From: DATFNV01 sp963827935
Lineage (GTDB): Bacteria > Planctomycetota > Planctomycetia > Gemmatales > Gemmataceae
DNA: 64,000 nucleotides
NCBI GenBank assembly: GCA_963827935.1
Contig: CAWHCN010000009.1
Span: 1-64,000, forward strand
Reading direction: 5' to 3'
Shown here: positions 1-7,898 of the stretch, in pieces
Numbering within the stretch: position 1 is the first letter of the stretch
Layout of the letters: every line of letters begins with the position of its first letter
Made by a program: the position numbers and the translations under genes
The notes under the pieces: model-generated
What the model was told of the DNA's origin: nothing
Database searches by the model: none
The model's input: only the letters and a program-made list of their open reading frames with translations

Positions 1-582
1 CGCGCCGGTGAAGCCCAAATCGCCCTGGGCGATCACGCCGAGGCCGTCAAGCTGTTGTCGGTCTTCCGCGACAAGGGCGAGTTCCAGAACCTGCCGGGCG
101 TCACCGACAAGGCCCTGTTGATGGGTCATGCCTTGGCCCAGCTCAGGCAGTGGGAGCCAAGCCGGCAAGCCCACGAGCAGGCCGCCAACCGCTTCCCGCA
201 GGGCCCCTCGGTGTGCACGAGGCCCATTCCGGCATGGCCCCGTAGCTGCAAAACCAGAAACGTTTCGACGAGGCGGTCAACTTCTATCAGCAGGTGCCCG
301 CCGGCACCGCGACCGAGATCGGCGCAAGGCCAGCTGCAAATCGGCCTGTGCCGGATGGAGCAAAAGCGCTACCCCAAGGCGGCCACGGCCCTTCTGGTGG
401 TGCCCTTTACCTACGACTACCCCAAATGGGATGCTGCGCGTGGTCGAGGCGGCCCGCACCTTCGGCGAACTGAAGCAGAATGAGCAGGCCGTCCGGTTGC
501 TGGAGCCGTGGTTCGCGATTACCCCGATAGCAAGTGGGCGGAGGTCGCGAAGGAACGGCTGGAGGCGATCAAGAAGGGCTAA
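1..582 (+). CDS. TPR-like protein, 3' part, multiply frameshifted
   Basis: This is the C-terminal part of a tetratricopeptide-type protein whose start lies before the window. Reading begins in frame 1 with an Ala-rich helix pair (ALGDHAEAVKLL). It shifts to frame 3 near 246 (QNQKRFDEAVNFYQQV), returns to frame 1 (QIGLCRMEQKRYPKAA), shifts to frame 2 near 430 (VVEAARTFGELKQNEQAVRL), and ends in frame 1 (KWAEVAKERLEAIKKG) at TAA 580-582. The Lys/Gln-rich helices with alternating small residues are typical of TPR proteins of the YbgF/BamD kind, but a specific role cannot be given. Four frame changes in under 600 bp mean either decay or poor sequence. The downstream palindrome begins 3 bp after the stop. 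Confidence 0.6.
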
Positions 583-584
583 TT

Positions 585-648
585 GGTTAGCCGCGACGCG
601 AAGCGGAGCGCTTTTGCCTAGCGATCCCCTCCGGGTCGCGGCTAAACC
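585..648. repeat. intergenic palindrome, 'GTTTAGCCGC' family
   Basis: Arms GGTTAGCCGCGAC (585-597) and GTCGCGGCTAAACC (635-648) pair across a 37-bp centre. It sits 3 bp after the stop of the preceding gene and 13 bp before the next start. The same arm type recurs at 2743-2792 and 37105-37136, with degenerate forms near 4228 and 31131. It could act as a terminator or be a REP-like element. Confidence 0.75.
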
Positions 649-660
649 ACCGGGGGGCTC

Positions 661-2739
661 ATGGCTCTGTCACGACGTTTTCTATTCGGCATCCCGCTCT
701 GCTGCGCCGCCCTGCTCATCGCCATCCCGGCACCGCCGGCCTACGCCTATGTCGAGGCCGCCCATAGCCTCGGCCAGGTGATCACCCTCTCCACCAACAT
801 CGTGGTCATGCAGGTAGAGAAGGTGGACAAAGAAAAGAACATGATCATCTACCGCAAGCTATACGACCTCAAGGGGAAGCATCCGACCGATGTGATCAAG
901 CACAACATCGGCCGGGGCGGTTTCCACCCGCGCGAGTGGCAATACCCCATGGACTGGGTCGAGGTCGGCAAGAAGGCGGTCTTCTTCCACAACGGCGGCG
1001 CCAGCGAAACGTGCATCGGCACCTACTGGTACCAGTGCTACGCCCAGGGCGAATGGTGGGGCATGAGCCACGGCGAGCCGTTTCTGCTCCGTACATTTGC
1101 CGGCGATGTCAACAAACTGGCCAACGCCGTCAAGGACATCCTCGACAACAAGGAAGTCATCGTCCCGTGCATGGTGGACGGCAACAAGGACGATCTGCAC
1201 CTGAGGCGAGCGAAGATCGAACGGCTTCGGGCCAGCCTCAAGCTGGCCAACTACAACGAGAAGCGGGATTTCGTGGGCTGGGGCGGCGAGGATTTCCGCC
1301 GCCTGGGCGGCATGCCCGCCTTCTCACACTATGCCGCTCTCAATCGGGTCGATCCCGAGGCCCAGGCCGTCGCCTGCGTGGACGTGGATGGCGACGGCAA
1401 ACCGGATGTCTGCCTCGTCGGTGCCGGCAAGATGACACTCATGCAGAACGGCGGCGAATCGCTGAACGAGCTAAGCCTGCCGGGGTTCACGGGCGGCTGC
1501 CGGGCCGCCGTCTGGGCCGACTACAATGGCGACGGCTTGCCCGACCTGCTTCTCGCCACCGCTCAGGGGCCGCGGCTGTACACCAACCTCGGCAAAGGTC
1601 AGTTCCGCGATGACAGCCAGTTGCTGCCTTTGGAAGAGGGCTACGACCTGACCTGCGCCGCCTGGATCGACTACGATGGCGACGGCAAGCCGGACATCCT
1701 GCTCGGCAACGGCTTCCACGGCCTGCGTCTGTATCGCAACAAGGGCAAGGCCGAGCCGCTGCCGGCACCCGCCAAGCCTGTTCCTGGCAAGCCTGCCCGG
1801 CCATCGGTCATCAACGCGGCCCGGCGCCGGTTTGAGGATGTCTCCGCTTCGGTGGGTCTCGGCCCTGACGGGATCGGTGGAATGGCCCGTGGCGACACGC
1901 TGACCGTTTGCAACGTCGATGGCGACGGCCGGCCCGATTTCCTCTACGGAGCCGGCCAGGGCCTGCTGGTCCTGAACACAGCGAAAGGTTTCGTCGAGGC
2001 AAAGGACTCGGGCATTGCTTACAAGACAGGCAAGGTCGGTCCGGTCTTTGGCGACTTCGACGGCGACGGCCATCCGGACCTGTTCATCCCCCAGGCCGGC
2101 GGCTGCAAGCTCCTCAGGAACGACGGCAAGGGGCACTTCACCGACGTGACCGACAAGACCGGCGACCTCGGCAAATTCACCGGCCATGCGACCTGTGCCG
2201 CCTGGGGCGACCTCGATAACGACGGGCACCTCGATCTGGTGGTCGGCTGCTTGAAGGGTTGCAACCGCTTCTTCCGTAACAAGGGCGACGGCACCTTCGA
2301 GGATGCCACCGAGGCCGTTGGCCTGCACCAGCGCATCTTCAATACCCAGGCGGTGGCCCTGGTCGATCTCAACGGCGACGGCATGCTCGACGTGGTCTTC
2401 AACAACGAAGGGCAGGAATCGTGTGTACTTTTGGGCAACCGCGAGTTCCTGGCCGCCAAGCGGGCCCCGGTGACGCTGAACATTGCGGGCAAGGACGGCG
2501 TTGTCGGCAGCCGGGTCAGCGTGGTGGACAAGGACGGCAAGCTGCTAGCGGCCCAGCTCATCTCCGGCGGCGACGGCCGCGGCGGTCAAACCTCTCCGCA
2601 AGCTCGCTTTGTCCTCGACCCCGGCAATTACCGCGTCGAGGTCCGCTACAGCTCCGGCGTCCGCCGCATGAAGGAGATCACCGTCGCCGGCAGCCCGGTG
2701 CGTGGCACCATCGACGAACGGACACCGAAACTGGAATGA
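661..2739 (+). CDS. secreted FG-GAP/VCBS repeat protein
   Basis: 692 aa. Residues 1-30 are a clear signal peptide (Arg pair, hydrophobic core, Ala-Tyr-Ala cleavage region), so the protein is exported. From about residue 225 it contains at least seven FG-GAP/VCBS blades, each with a Ca-binding-like loop such as DVDGDGKPDV, DYNGDGLPDL, DYDGDGKPDI, DFDGDGHPDL, DLDNDGHLDL and DLNGDGMLDV. Together these form a beta-propeller, and the last ~90 residues look like a beta-sandwich of the ASPIC/UnbV kind. Such proteins are abundant surface or periplasmic proteins in planctomycetes; the ligand is unknown. The N-terminal 200 residues have several Cys and Trp and no recognised domain. The reading frame is intact. 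Confidence 0.85.
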   Translation: MALSRRFLFGIPLCCAALLIAIPAPPAYAYVEAAHSLGQVITLSTNIVVMQVEKVDKEKNMIIYRKLYDLKGKHPTDVIKHNIGRGGFHPREWQYPMDWVEVGKKAVFFHNGGASETCIGTYWYQCYAQGEWWGMSHGEPFLLRTFAGDVNKLANAVKDILDNKEVIVPCMVDGNKDDLHLRRAKIERLRASLKLANYNEKRDFVGWGGEDFRRLGGMPAFSHYAALNRVDPEAQAVACVDVDGDGKPDVCLVGAGKMTLMQNGGESLNELSLPGFTGGCRAAVWADYNGDGLPDLLLATAQGPRLYTNLGKGQFRDDSQLLPLEEGYDLTCAAWIDYDGDGKPDILLGNGFHGLRLYRNKGKAEPLPAPAKPVPGKPARPSVINAARRRFEDVSASVGLGPDGIGGMARGDTLTVCNVDGDGRPDFLYGAGQGLLVLNTAKGFVEAKDSGIAYKTGKVGPVFGDFDGDGHPDLFIPQAGGCKLLRNDGKGHFTDVTDKTGDLGKFTGHATCAAWGDLDNDGHLDLVVGCLKGCNRFFRNKGDGTFEDATEAVGLHQRIFNTQAVALVDLNGDGMLDVVFNNEGQESCVLLGNREFLAAKRAPVTLNIAGKDGVVGSRVSVVDKDGKLLAAQLISGGDGRGGQTSPQARFVLDPGNYRVEVRYSSGVRRMKEITVAGSPVRGTIDERTPKLE

Positions 2740-2742
2740 CCC

Positions 2743-2792
2743 GTTTAGCCGCGGGTCGCCGACCCGCGCGGGTCGCCGACCCGCGGCTAAAC
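2743..2792. repeat. intergenic palindrome, 'GTTTAGCCGC' family
   Basis: Arms GTTTAGCCGCGGGTC and GACCCGCGGCTAAAC form a near-perfect ~50-bp hairpin. It begins 3 bp after the FG-GAP gene stop and ends 17 bp before the next start codon. This fits a terminator or a REP-like element placed at a 3' end. Confidence 0.8.
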
Positions 2793-2809
2793 CCATGAGG
2801 AGTACACCG

Positions 2810-4221
2810 GTGGCAAAACTGATCGCGGCATTCGCGTTCGTTGTTATTGTCGGGCCCACCCAAGCCGCCCAGCCTTGGACGACCTATCGCGGCAACTCGG
2901 AGCGGACCGCCTGTACCGACGGCAAGGCGGGGCCGGCAACGCCGAAGGTCCTGTGGGCCTTCAAGTCGCAGGACCACTTCATCGCCACCCCGGTGCCGTT
3001 CGGCGATCGCCTCTATGTCTCCGGCCTGGGGGCCCTCAACGTCTCGATGTTCCGCGCCCTGGTGACCGATCCGAAGGCCGCCGAGCGGACCGCGTGGAGC
3101 AAGACGACGCCGTTTCTGAAACAGCAAACCGTTAGCTCGCCTGCCGTGGTCGATGGCAAGCTGATCTTCGGCGACGGCATGCACCAGACGGACGGCGCCT
3201 TCCTCTACTGCGTGCGCGCCGACAAGGGGACGCCGCTCTGGCAATACCCCGTGCCGGGGACGCTGGTGCATCTCGAAGGCTCGCCGACCGTCGAGAAGGG
3301 CGCGTCTACCTGGGCGGCGGAGCCGCGGGCGTCTTCTGCATCGATATGAACCGCGTCACCCTGGACGGCAAGGAGATGGACCTGGCCGCCATCCAGAAGT
3401 TGCTGGACGCCAAGTGGGCGGAATTGCAGAAGAAGTACATGGAAGATGTCAAGAAGGACCCCGACTTCGCCGTCAAACCGACCGAGGACCAGTTGCCCAA
3501 GCCGAGTCCCGTGAAGGTGTGGGAACAGGGGAAGGACAAATGGCACGTCGACGCCCCCGTGGCGCTGGCCGGCGATCTGGTGCTGGCTGCGTCCGCTTAC
3601 CTCGATCACGAAAAGGTCGGCGACCGGGCCCTGTTCGGCCTGGATGTGAAGACCGGCGCGGTGAAGTGGCGCACCCCGCTGACGCTCAATCCCTGGGGCG
3701 GGCCCACAGTAGCGGGGGACACCATCGTAATCGGCGGCAGCAACATCCGTTACGACCCCAAGGACCTGGGCAAGGCCCGCGGCGACATCGCGGCCTACAA
3801 CCTGGCCGACGGCAAGGAGAAGTGGCACAAGGAGCTGAAGGGGGGCGTGCTGTCGTGTGCCGCCGTGGCTGACGGGCTGGCCGTCGTCACCGCGACCGAC
3901 GGCAAGGTCCGGGCCTTTGACCTGAAGAGCGGCGAGCTGCGCTGGCACTACGATGCCAAGGCCCCGTTCTTCGCGGCCCCCGCCCTGGCCGGTGGCGTCG
4001 TTTATGCCGGCGACCTGAAGGGCGTGATCCACGCCGTGGGACTGGCTGACGGCTCCCCCAAGTGGACGCTCGATCTCGGCAAGGACCCGGCGGTTGGGGC
4101 TCCCGGCATGATCTACGGCGGGCCGGTGGTCCACGGCGGGCGGCTGTATGTTGCCACCTGCAACCTGGATGGGCCCAACGCGGGCAAGCCAACCGCCGTC
4201 GTGTGTATCGGAGAGAAGTAA
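2810..4221 (+). CDS. PQQ-like beta-propeller protein (BamB-type), one frameshift
   Basis: Exported propeller protein of ~470 aa. GTG 2810 is chosen because AGGAG (2798-2802) lies 7 nt upstream and the protein then opens with a signal peptide ending in PTQAAQ; the in-frame ATG at 2795 lies before that ribosome site. Blades show the W/G pattern of PQQ-like repeats (GALFGLDVKTG-type turns, SGELRWHYDAKAPF, DGSPKWTLDLG). One base is missing near 3301: frame 2 ends after EGSPTVEKG, while frame 1 continues as RVYLGGGAAGVFCIDMNRV. An ~55-residue charged insertion (3360-3480) separates the early blades from the rest. It follows an FG-GAP gene in the same direction, suggesting a cluster of exported proteins. 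The substrate is unknown. Confidence 0.75.
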
Positions 4222-4277
4222 ATACCACGTTTAGCCGCCGCCCTGCGGGCGGTGCACCGGTGGCAGGAGGATGTATC

Positions 4278-4978
4278 ATGCGACAATTCCTATCTGCGGT
4301 AGTTGTGCTGGCCCTCGCCGTGCTCGCGCTGGCTGACGACAAGACCCCCGGCCTGGTCGTGGACAAGGAGAAGCGCACCATCACCATCGACGCCAAGGTG
4401 GCGCGCGCAAGATCGAGCACCCCGCTTACAAGGGCGAAATCTATCCCATCGAGGTCATCGCCTGCTGGCCGTTCCTCGGCGAGCCCGGCAAGGGGGGCGA
4501 GAAGGCGCATGAGACGGTGGTGACCATCGACGTCAAGCTCAAACCGAGTTCGGTCCACAAGGCCCTTGAGGAGCTGGGCCTCAAGCCGGGCCAGCCGGTC
4601 GCGGTGGAAGGCAAGGAGCCGAAGGGACCGAAGATCAACGTCTACATCGAAATCACCGGGTCCGACGGCGAGCGGAAACGCCTGTCGATGGACAAGGTGC
4701 TCCTCGATCCCAAGACCAAGAAACCGTTCCCCAAGTCGATCGAGTTTCGCTTCACCGGCTCGGCGATGATCCAGCTCGACCCGGAGAAGCCGGACAAGAC
4801 CTACGGCGCCGACCAGAGCGGCACCTTGATCGCCGTCTACCCGGTGACCGAGAAGACCGTGTGCCAGACCAGCCTGACGCTGAAGGAAGAGAAGTACCTG
4901 AAGCTGGAGACAAACAAGGACGTGCTGCCGAAGGTAGGCACGCCGGTGAAATTGATCCTCGAAGTGCCGGGCAAGTGA
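4278..4978 (+). CDS. YdjY-domain secreted protein, one frameshift
   Basis: About 233 aa. ATG 4278 is preceded by CAGGAGG (4264-4270). A signal peptide (LSAVVVLALAVLALA) is followed by PGLVVDKEKRTITIDAKVA, which matches the start of YdjY-domain proteins common in planctomycetes. One base is lost near 4400 and frame 2 continues with IYPIEVIACWPF, KAHETVVTIDVKPS-like strands and a Pro/Lys-rich C-terminal half. The conserved YPIEV-ACWP and AHETVV blocks support the assignment; the biochemical role of the family is unknown. The next gene starts 26 bp after the stop, so the two are probably co-transcribed. Confidence 0.7.
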
Positions 4979-5004
4979 CGGTGGCCCAGATAGCGAGAAG
5001 CACC

Positions 5005-5766
5005 ATGCGACTGATCCGTATTCGCGCTGCCGCTTTCCTCCTGTCGAGCGCCCTGATGGTTCCCGTCGCCGGTTGTGGGCAACCGTCGGTGCCGGCCGCC
5101 GCGCAGCCGGTCGATGGCCCTACGCTGGTCCGCGCCCAGGCCGACGATGCAGCGCGCGAGAACAAGAAGGCGGAGGACGGGAAGGATGAGAGGGGCGAAG
5201 GGTTCCGCTTCCCGGAGGACAAGGGCGGCCAACTGCTGGCGAAGGAGCTGCCGCCGGCCGACCGGGGCCTGGCGGCTAACGAGAATGTGGCCCGGGCGCC
5301 GAAACGGCTGCCCGGTGTGCCGGCCCTGGAGCATCCCACCGTGCCTTTGCAGCCCAATCAGGGCCAGGTGCCGCGCCTGCCCGCAGGCCGCAAGGGTCCG
5401 CCGCTCCGCCCGCGCTCCCTGCCCGATGCCCTGCCGCTGAGCGGGGCCCGGCCCGAGCCGCCCCAGGAGCCGCGGTTCCACGCCGGCGATCGCGTTCGCC
5501 AGCCGGGACCTGATCCGAACCAGCCGGTGCCGCTGCCCGTGCTGGCCACGCCGGCGCGGGACCGCACCACCAGCGACGATCCGACCGCGGATTTCTCGTC
5601 GGCCGCCGTCCAGGCTGCCCCAATGCCGTCGCGTGGGTCGCCGGCGCCGGCCGTAAAGCTCAGCCTGCCCGATCCGTTCGAGAACCGCAACACGGTTCGC
5701 CTGCGCGAACCCCCGCCGGAGAAGGGCGAGCCCGTGAGCGGTCCGCCCCGGTTGCCGAGTAAGTAA
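5005..5766 (+). CDS. proline-rich lipoprotein, unknown function
   Basis: 253 aa from ATG 5005, preceded by GAGAAG. A basic n-region (MRLIRIR), a hydrophobic stretch and the lipobox V-A-G-C predict a lipoprotein. The remainder is low-complexity, rich in Pro, Arg and Ala, with no folded domain visible, and is probably extended or disordered in the periplasm or outer envelope. It starts 26 bp after the YdjY-domain gene, so joint expression is likely. The gene ends 14 bp before a large palindrome. Confidence 0.65.
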   Translation: MRLIRIRAAAFLLSSALMVPVAGCGQPSVPAAAQPVDGPTLVRAQADDAARENKKAEDGKDERGEGFRFPEDKGGQLLAKELPPADRGLAANENVARAPKRLPGVPALEHPTVPLQPNQGQVPRLPAGRKGPPLRPRSLPDALPLSGARPEPPQEPRFHAGDRVRQPGPDPNQPVPLPVLATPARDRTTSDDPTADFSSAAVQAAPMPSRGSPAPAVKLSLPDPFENRNTVRLREPPPEKGEPVSGPPRLPSK

Positions 5767-5780
5767 CGCTTCGGCCTCAA

Positions 5781-5847
5781 TTTGGTGGCGGCACGTTTCT
5801 AACGTGCCGGTGTTTCTTCGGCACGTTAGAAACGTGCCGCCACCAAA
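5781..5847. repeat. perfect 28-bp-arm palindrome
   Basis: Arms 5781-5808 (TTTGGTGGCGGCACGTTTCT onwards) and 5820-5847 are exact inverse complements around an 11-nt loop. The arms carry an internal sub-palindrome (GGCACGTT...AACGTGCC). It lies 14 bp after the lipoprotein stop. No strong T-tract follows, so it looks more like a REP-type element than a canonical terminator. Confidence 0.85.
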
Positions 5848-5867
5848 CTGAGACAGTACCCGAATTG

Positions 5868-6026
5868 CCACTTTGTGCTAAATTCGCCGGGAATTATATT
5901 CGACTTGCGCGCGCGCCGCAATCCCTTGTCAAATAACGACATGCGCCTTCACATTTCGGCGCCAAGCGCCAGGTCGCATATAATTCCGTGTGTTCAGACC
6001 CGCGTTGCCGACAAAGGATCAGCTTG
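5868..6026. repeat. long imperfect inverted repeat flanking IS110 copy A (shared target repeat)
   Basis: This ~160-bp AT-richer block has inverted ends (GGAATTATATTCGAC near 5890 and GTCGCATATAATTCC near 5975). The same sequence, reverse-complemented and with scattered differences, abuts the outer end of the IS110 array at 49386-49550. Both copies end at CAGCTTG next to the IS core dinucleotide. It is therefore either the preferred target of the IS or part of a larger unit that carries it. Confidence 0.7.
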
Positions 6027-6028
6027 AG

Positions 6029-6299
6029 GGCTGATGCCAGTCCCTGGCACACGTTCCGCTATGAACCTGACAGGCCATCGGCTTTCCGTTCGCACTGCGC
6101 TTCTCTAGCTCTTCTTTGTGGCGGCGGAGCGCGGTGGCCGCGTTTGATCTGGTGCCTCTGAGCCCGTGCTTGAGCTTGGCCCTTGGGTCGGCTTCACTTT
6201 CCTTGGTGCCGCGAGCCCGCTTGAAAGTCTCGTCCTTCGTTCGACCATCCTCCGCCGACATTTTCTTCGCCCGTCCCTCACCGTCGTTGGAGGTCCTCA
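6029..6299 (+). ncRNA. candidate bridge RNA region of IS110 copy A
   Basis: The non-coding left end is conserved in all five copies. IS110 elements of the IS621 type encode a bridge RNA here, with a target-binding loop followed by a donor-binding loop. Two repeated segments, each introduced by GAGCCCG, are visible. The first holds GCTTGAGC (6168-6175), matching the target across the core (GCTTG-AG-C). The second holds TTGAAAG (6221-6227), matching the donor right end plus core (TTGAA-AG). The order agrees with the known arrangement. The matches are short, and the RNA ends and folding are not established. Confidence 0.5.
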
Positions 6300-7640
6300 T
6301 GCCTCGGAAGAAGACACGCCAGCCCATCCCGCCGCCCCGCATCGTCCGGCCCTGTGCCGCCGCCATCGAACGTCGGCAGCGCCAGCCACGTCGTCGCCGT
6401 CGACCCCGCTTGCGATCCGCAGCCCGTTCGTACCTTCGGCGTCTATACCGCCGACCTACAGACGCTGGCCGAGTGGTTACGCCACTGCGGCGTCACGAGC
6501 GTCGTGCTCGAATCGACCGGCGTCTACTGGATGTGCTTATGCGACTTCCTGGAAAGCCAGGGCTTCGAAGTGGTGGTGGTCGATCCACGCAGCCTGGCCC
6601 GCAACCTCAAGAAGAAGACCGACGTTTGCGATGCGGTCTGGCTGCAGCAGATGCACGCCTGTGGCCAGCTCAAGAGCTGTTTTCGACCCGCGCACGAGGT
6701 GCTGGCGTTGCGGACGCTGTGGCGGCATCGCGAGCATCTGATCACCGAGGCAGCCAAGCTCTTGCAGATGATGCTCAAAGTGCTGGTCCAGATGAATGTT
6801 CATTTGGACCTGGCCGTGTCGAGCATCGCCGGCGTCACCGGCATGCGCATCCTGCGTGCCATCGCCCAGGGGCAGCGTGACCCCCAGACGCTGGCGGCGA
6901 TGCGCGATCCCAGCTGCAAGAAGAGCCGCGAGGAGATTGCCAAGGCCCTGGAAGGGACCTGGGACGCGGCCCACCTGTTCGAGCTGAAACAACTGCTCAA
7001 GGCCTGGGACTTCTACCAGAATCAGCTCCATGTCTGTGACCGGGAGTACGCCAAGGCGGCCGGGCCGATGCCGGACAAGACCCAGGGGCGTCCGTTGCCC
7101 GAGTCCCAGAAGGCCGCGCCCAAGAGTCGCAACCGCCCGACGGAGTTCGACGCCGACGCCTTGATCTTCCAGTTGACGGGCGTGCGTGTCACGGAAGTGG
7201 ACGGTCTGGGCGCCAGCACGGTGCTGACGGTCTTGTCGGAGACAGGCCCGGACCTGGCGGCACGTTTCCCGACGGACAAGCACTTCGCGGCCTGGACGAC
7301 GCTGGCGCCGCGCAAGCACCAATCGGGCAAGCGGATCCGCTATCCCGCCCAGACGGCCAGCCGGGTGGCCAGGGCGTTTCGGCTGGCGGCGCGGTCCTTG
7401 CTCAGAAGTAAGAGCGTGCTGGGTAATTTCCTGCGCCGCCTGCGGGCCCGGCTGGGGATAGGCAGCGCCATCAGGGCGACAGCCCACAAGCTGGCGAAGC
7501 TCTTCTATCGCCTCATCACGCGTGGGGAAGCGTATCGCCGTGAGAGCACGGCAGCCGAAGAAGTCAAGCAGCAGGAGCGTCAGGTCAAAGCGCTGCAGCG
7601 CGAAGCGCGGGAGTTAGGGCTGCAAGTGGTGCCGATCTGA
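6300..7640 (+). pseudogene. IS110-family recombinase, copy A, frameshifted
   Basis: Same protein as copies B-D (450 aa: DEDD RuvC-like domain, then a Transposase_20 domain). ATG 6300 opens with MPRKKTRQPIPPP. One extra A near 6369 (ATCGAACGTC in place of ATCGACGTC) shifts the frame exactly at the first catalytic aspartate (D24), so translation from the normal start fails. The remaining frame (E71, D108 and D111 equivalents) is open to the TGA at 7638-7640. A single-base difference could also be a sequencing error. Confidence 0.8.
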
Positions 7641-7800
7641 GCAGGGTCGGCGGGGCAACAGACGACGTCGGGGAAGTAGGCGAGGTCGATCTCAAGCCGA
7701 GCCGCTTGGGGCGGTGGCGTCGAAAATACGCGCACACCGTAAGATCGCTGCCCGAGCACGACACCTCTCGCCCGGGTAGCGGGGCCTTGTTCATTGAAAG

Positions 7801-7866
7801 CAATGCGAGCTGGCCGCCCAGGCTGAACCACGGTGCGAAAGCCCCACGGCCCGCGCGGGCCGGATG
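7801..7866. repeat. right flank shared by the two IS110 loci
   Basis: The ~66 bp after the right end (CAATGCGAGCTGGCCGCCCA onward, including CAGGCTGAACCAC and CCGGATGA) match the reverse complement of 43998-44067, which flanks the other end of the IS110 array. With the left-flank repeat this implies that both insertions split copies of one ~230-bp repeated sequence. Confidence 0.6.
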
Positions 7867-7898
7867 AGCCAAAAAAGCTGCCAATGATGGGGCGGTCC

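Larger units (their letters stand above)
6027..7800 (+). mobile_element. IS110-family insertion sequence, copy A
   Basis: Comparison of five copies defines the ends: the left end begins GGCTGATGCCAG after core AG (6027-6028) and the right end is TTGTTCATTGAA followed by AG (7799-7800). There are no terminal inverted repeats and no target duplication apart from the shared AG dinucleotide (CT on the other strand), as expected for IS110. It contains ~271 bp of non-coding left end, the recombinase and ~158 bp of right end. The right-end variant of this copy resembles copy E and differs from B-D. The recombinase frame is broken by one extra base. Confidence 0.85.
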
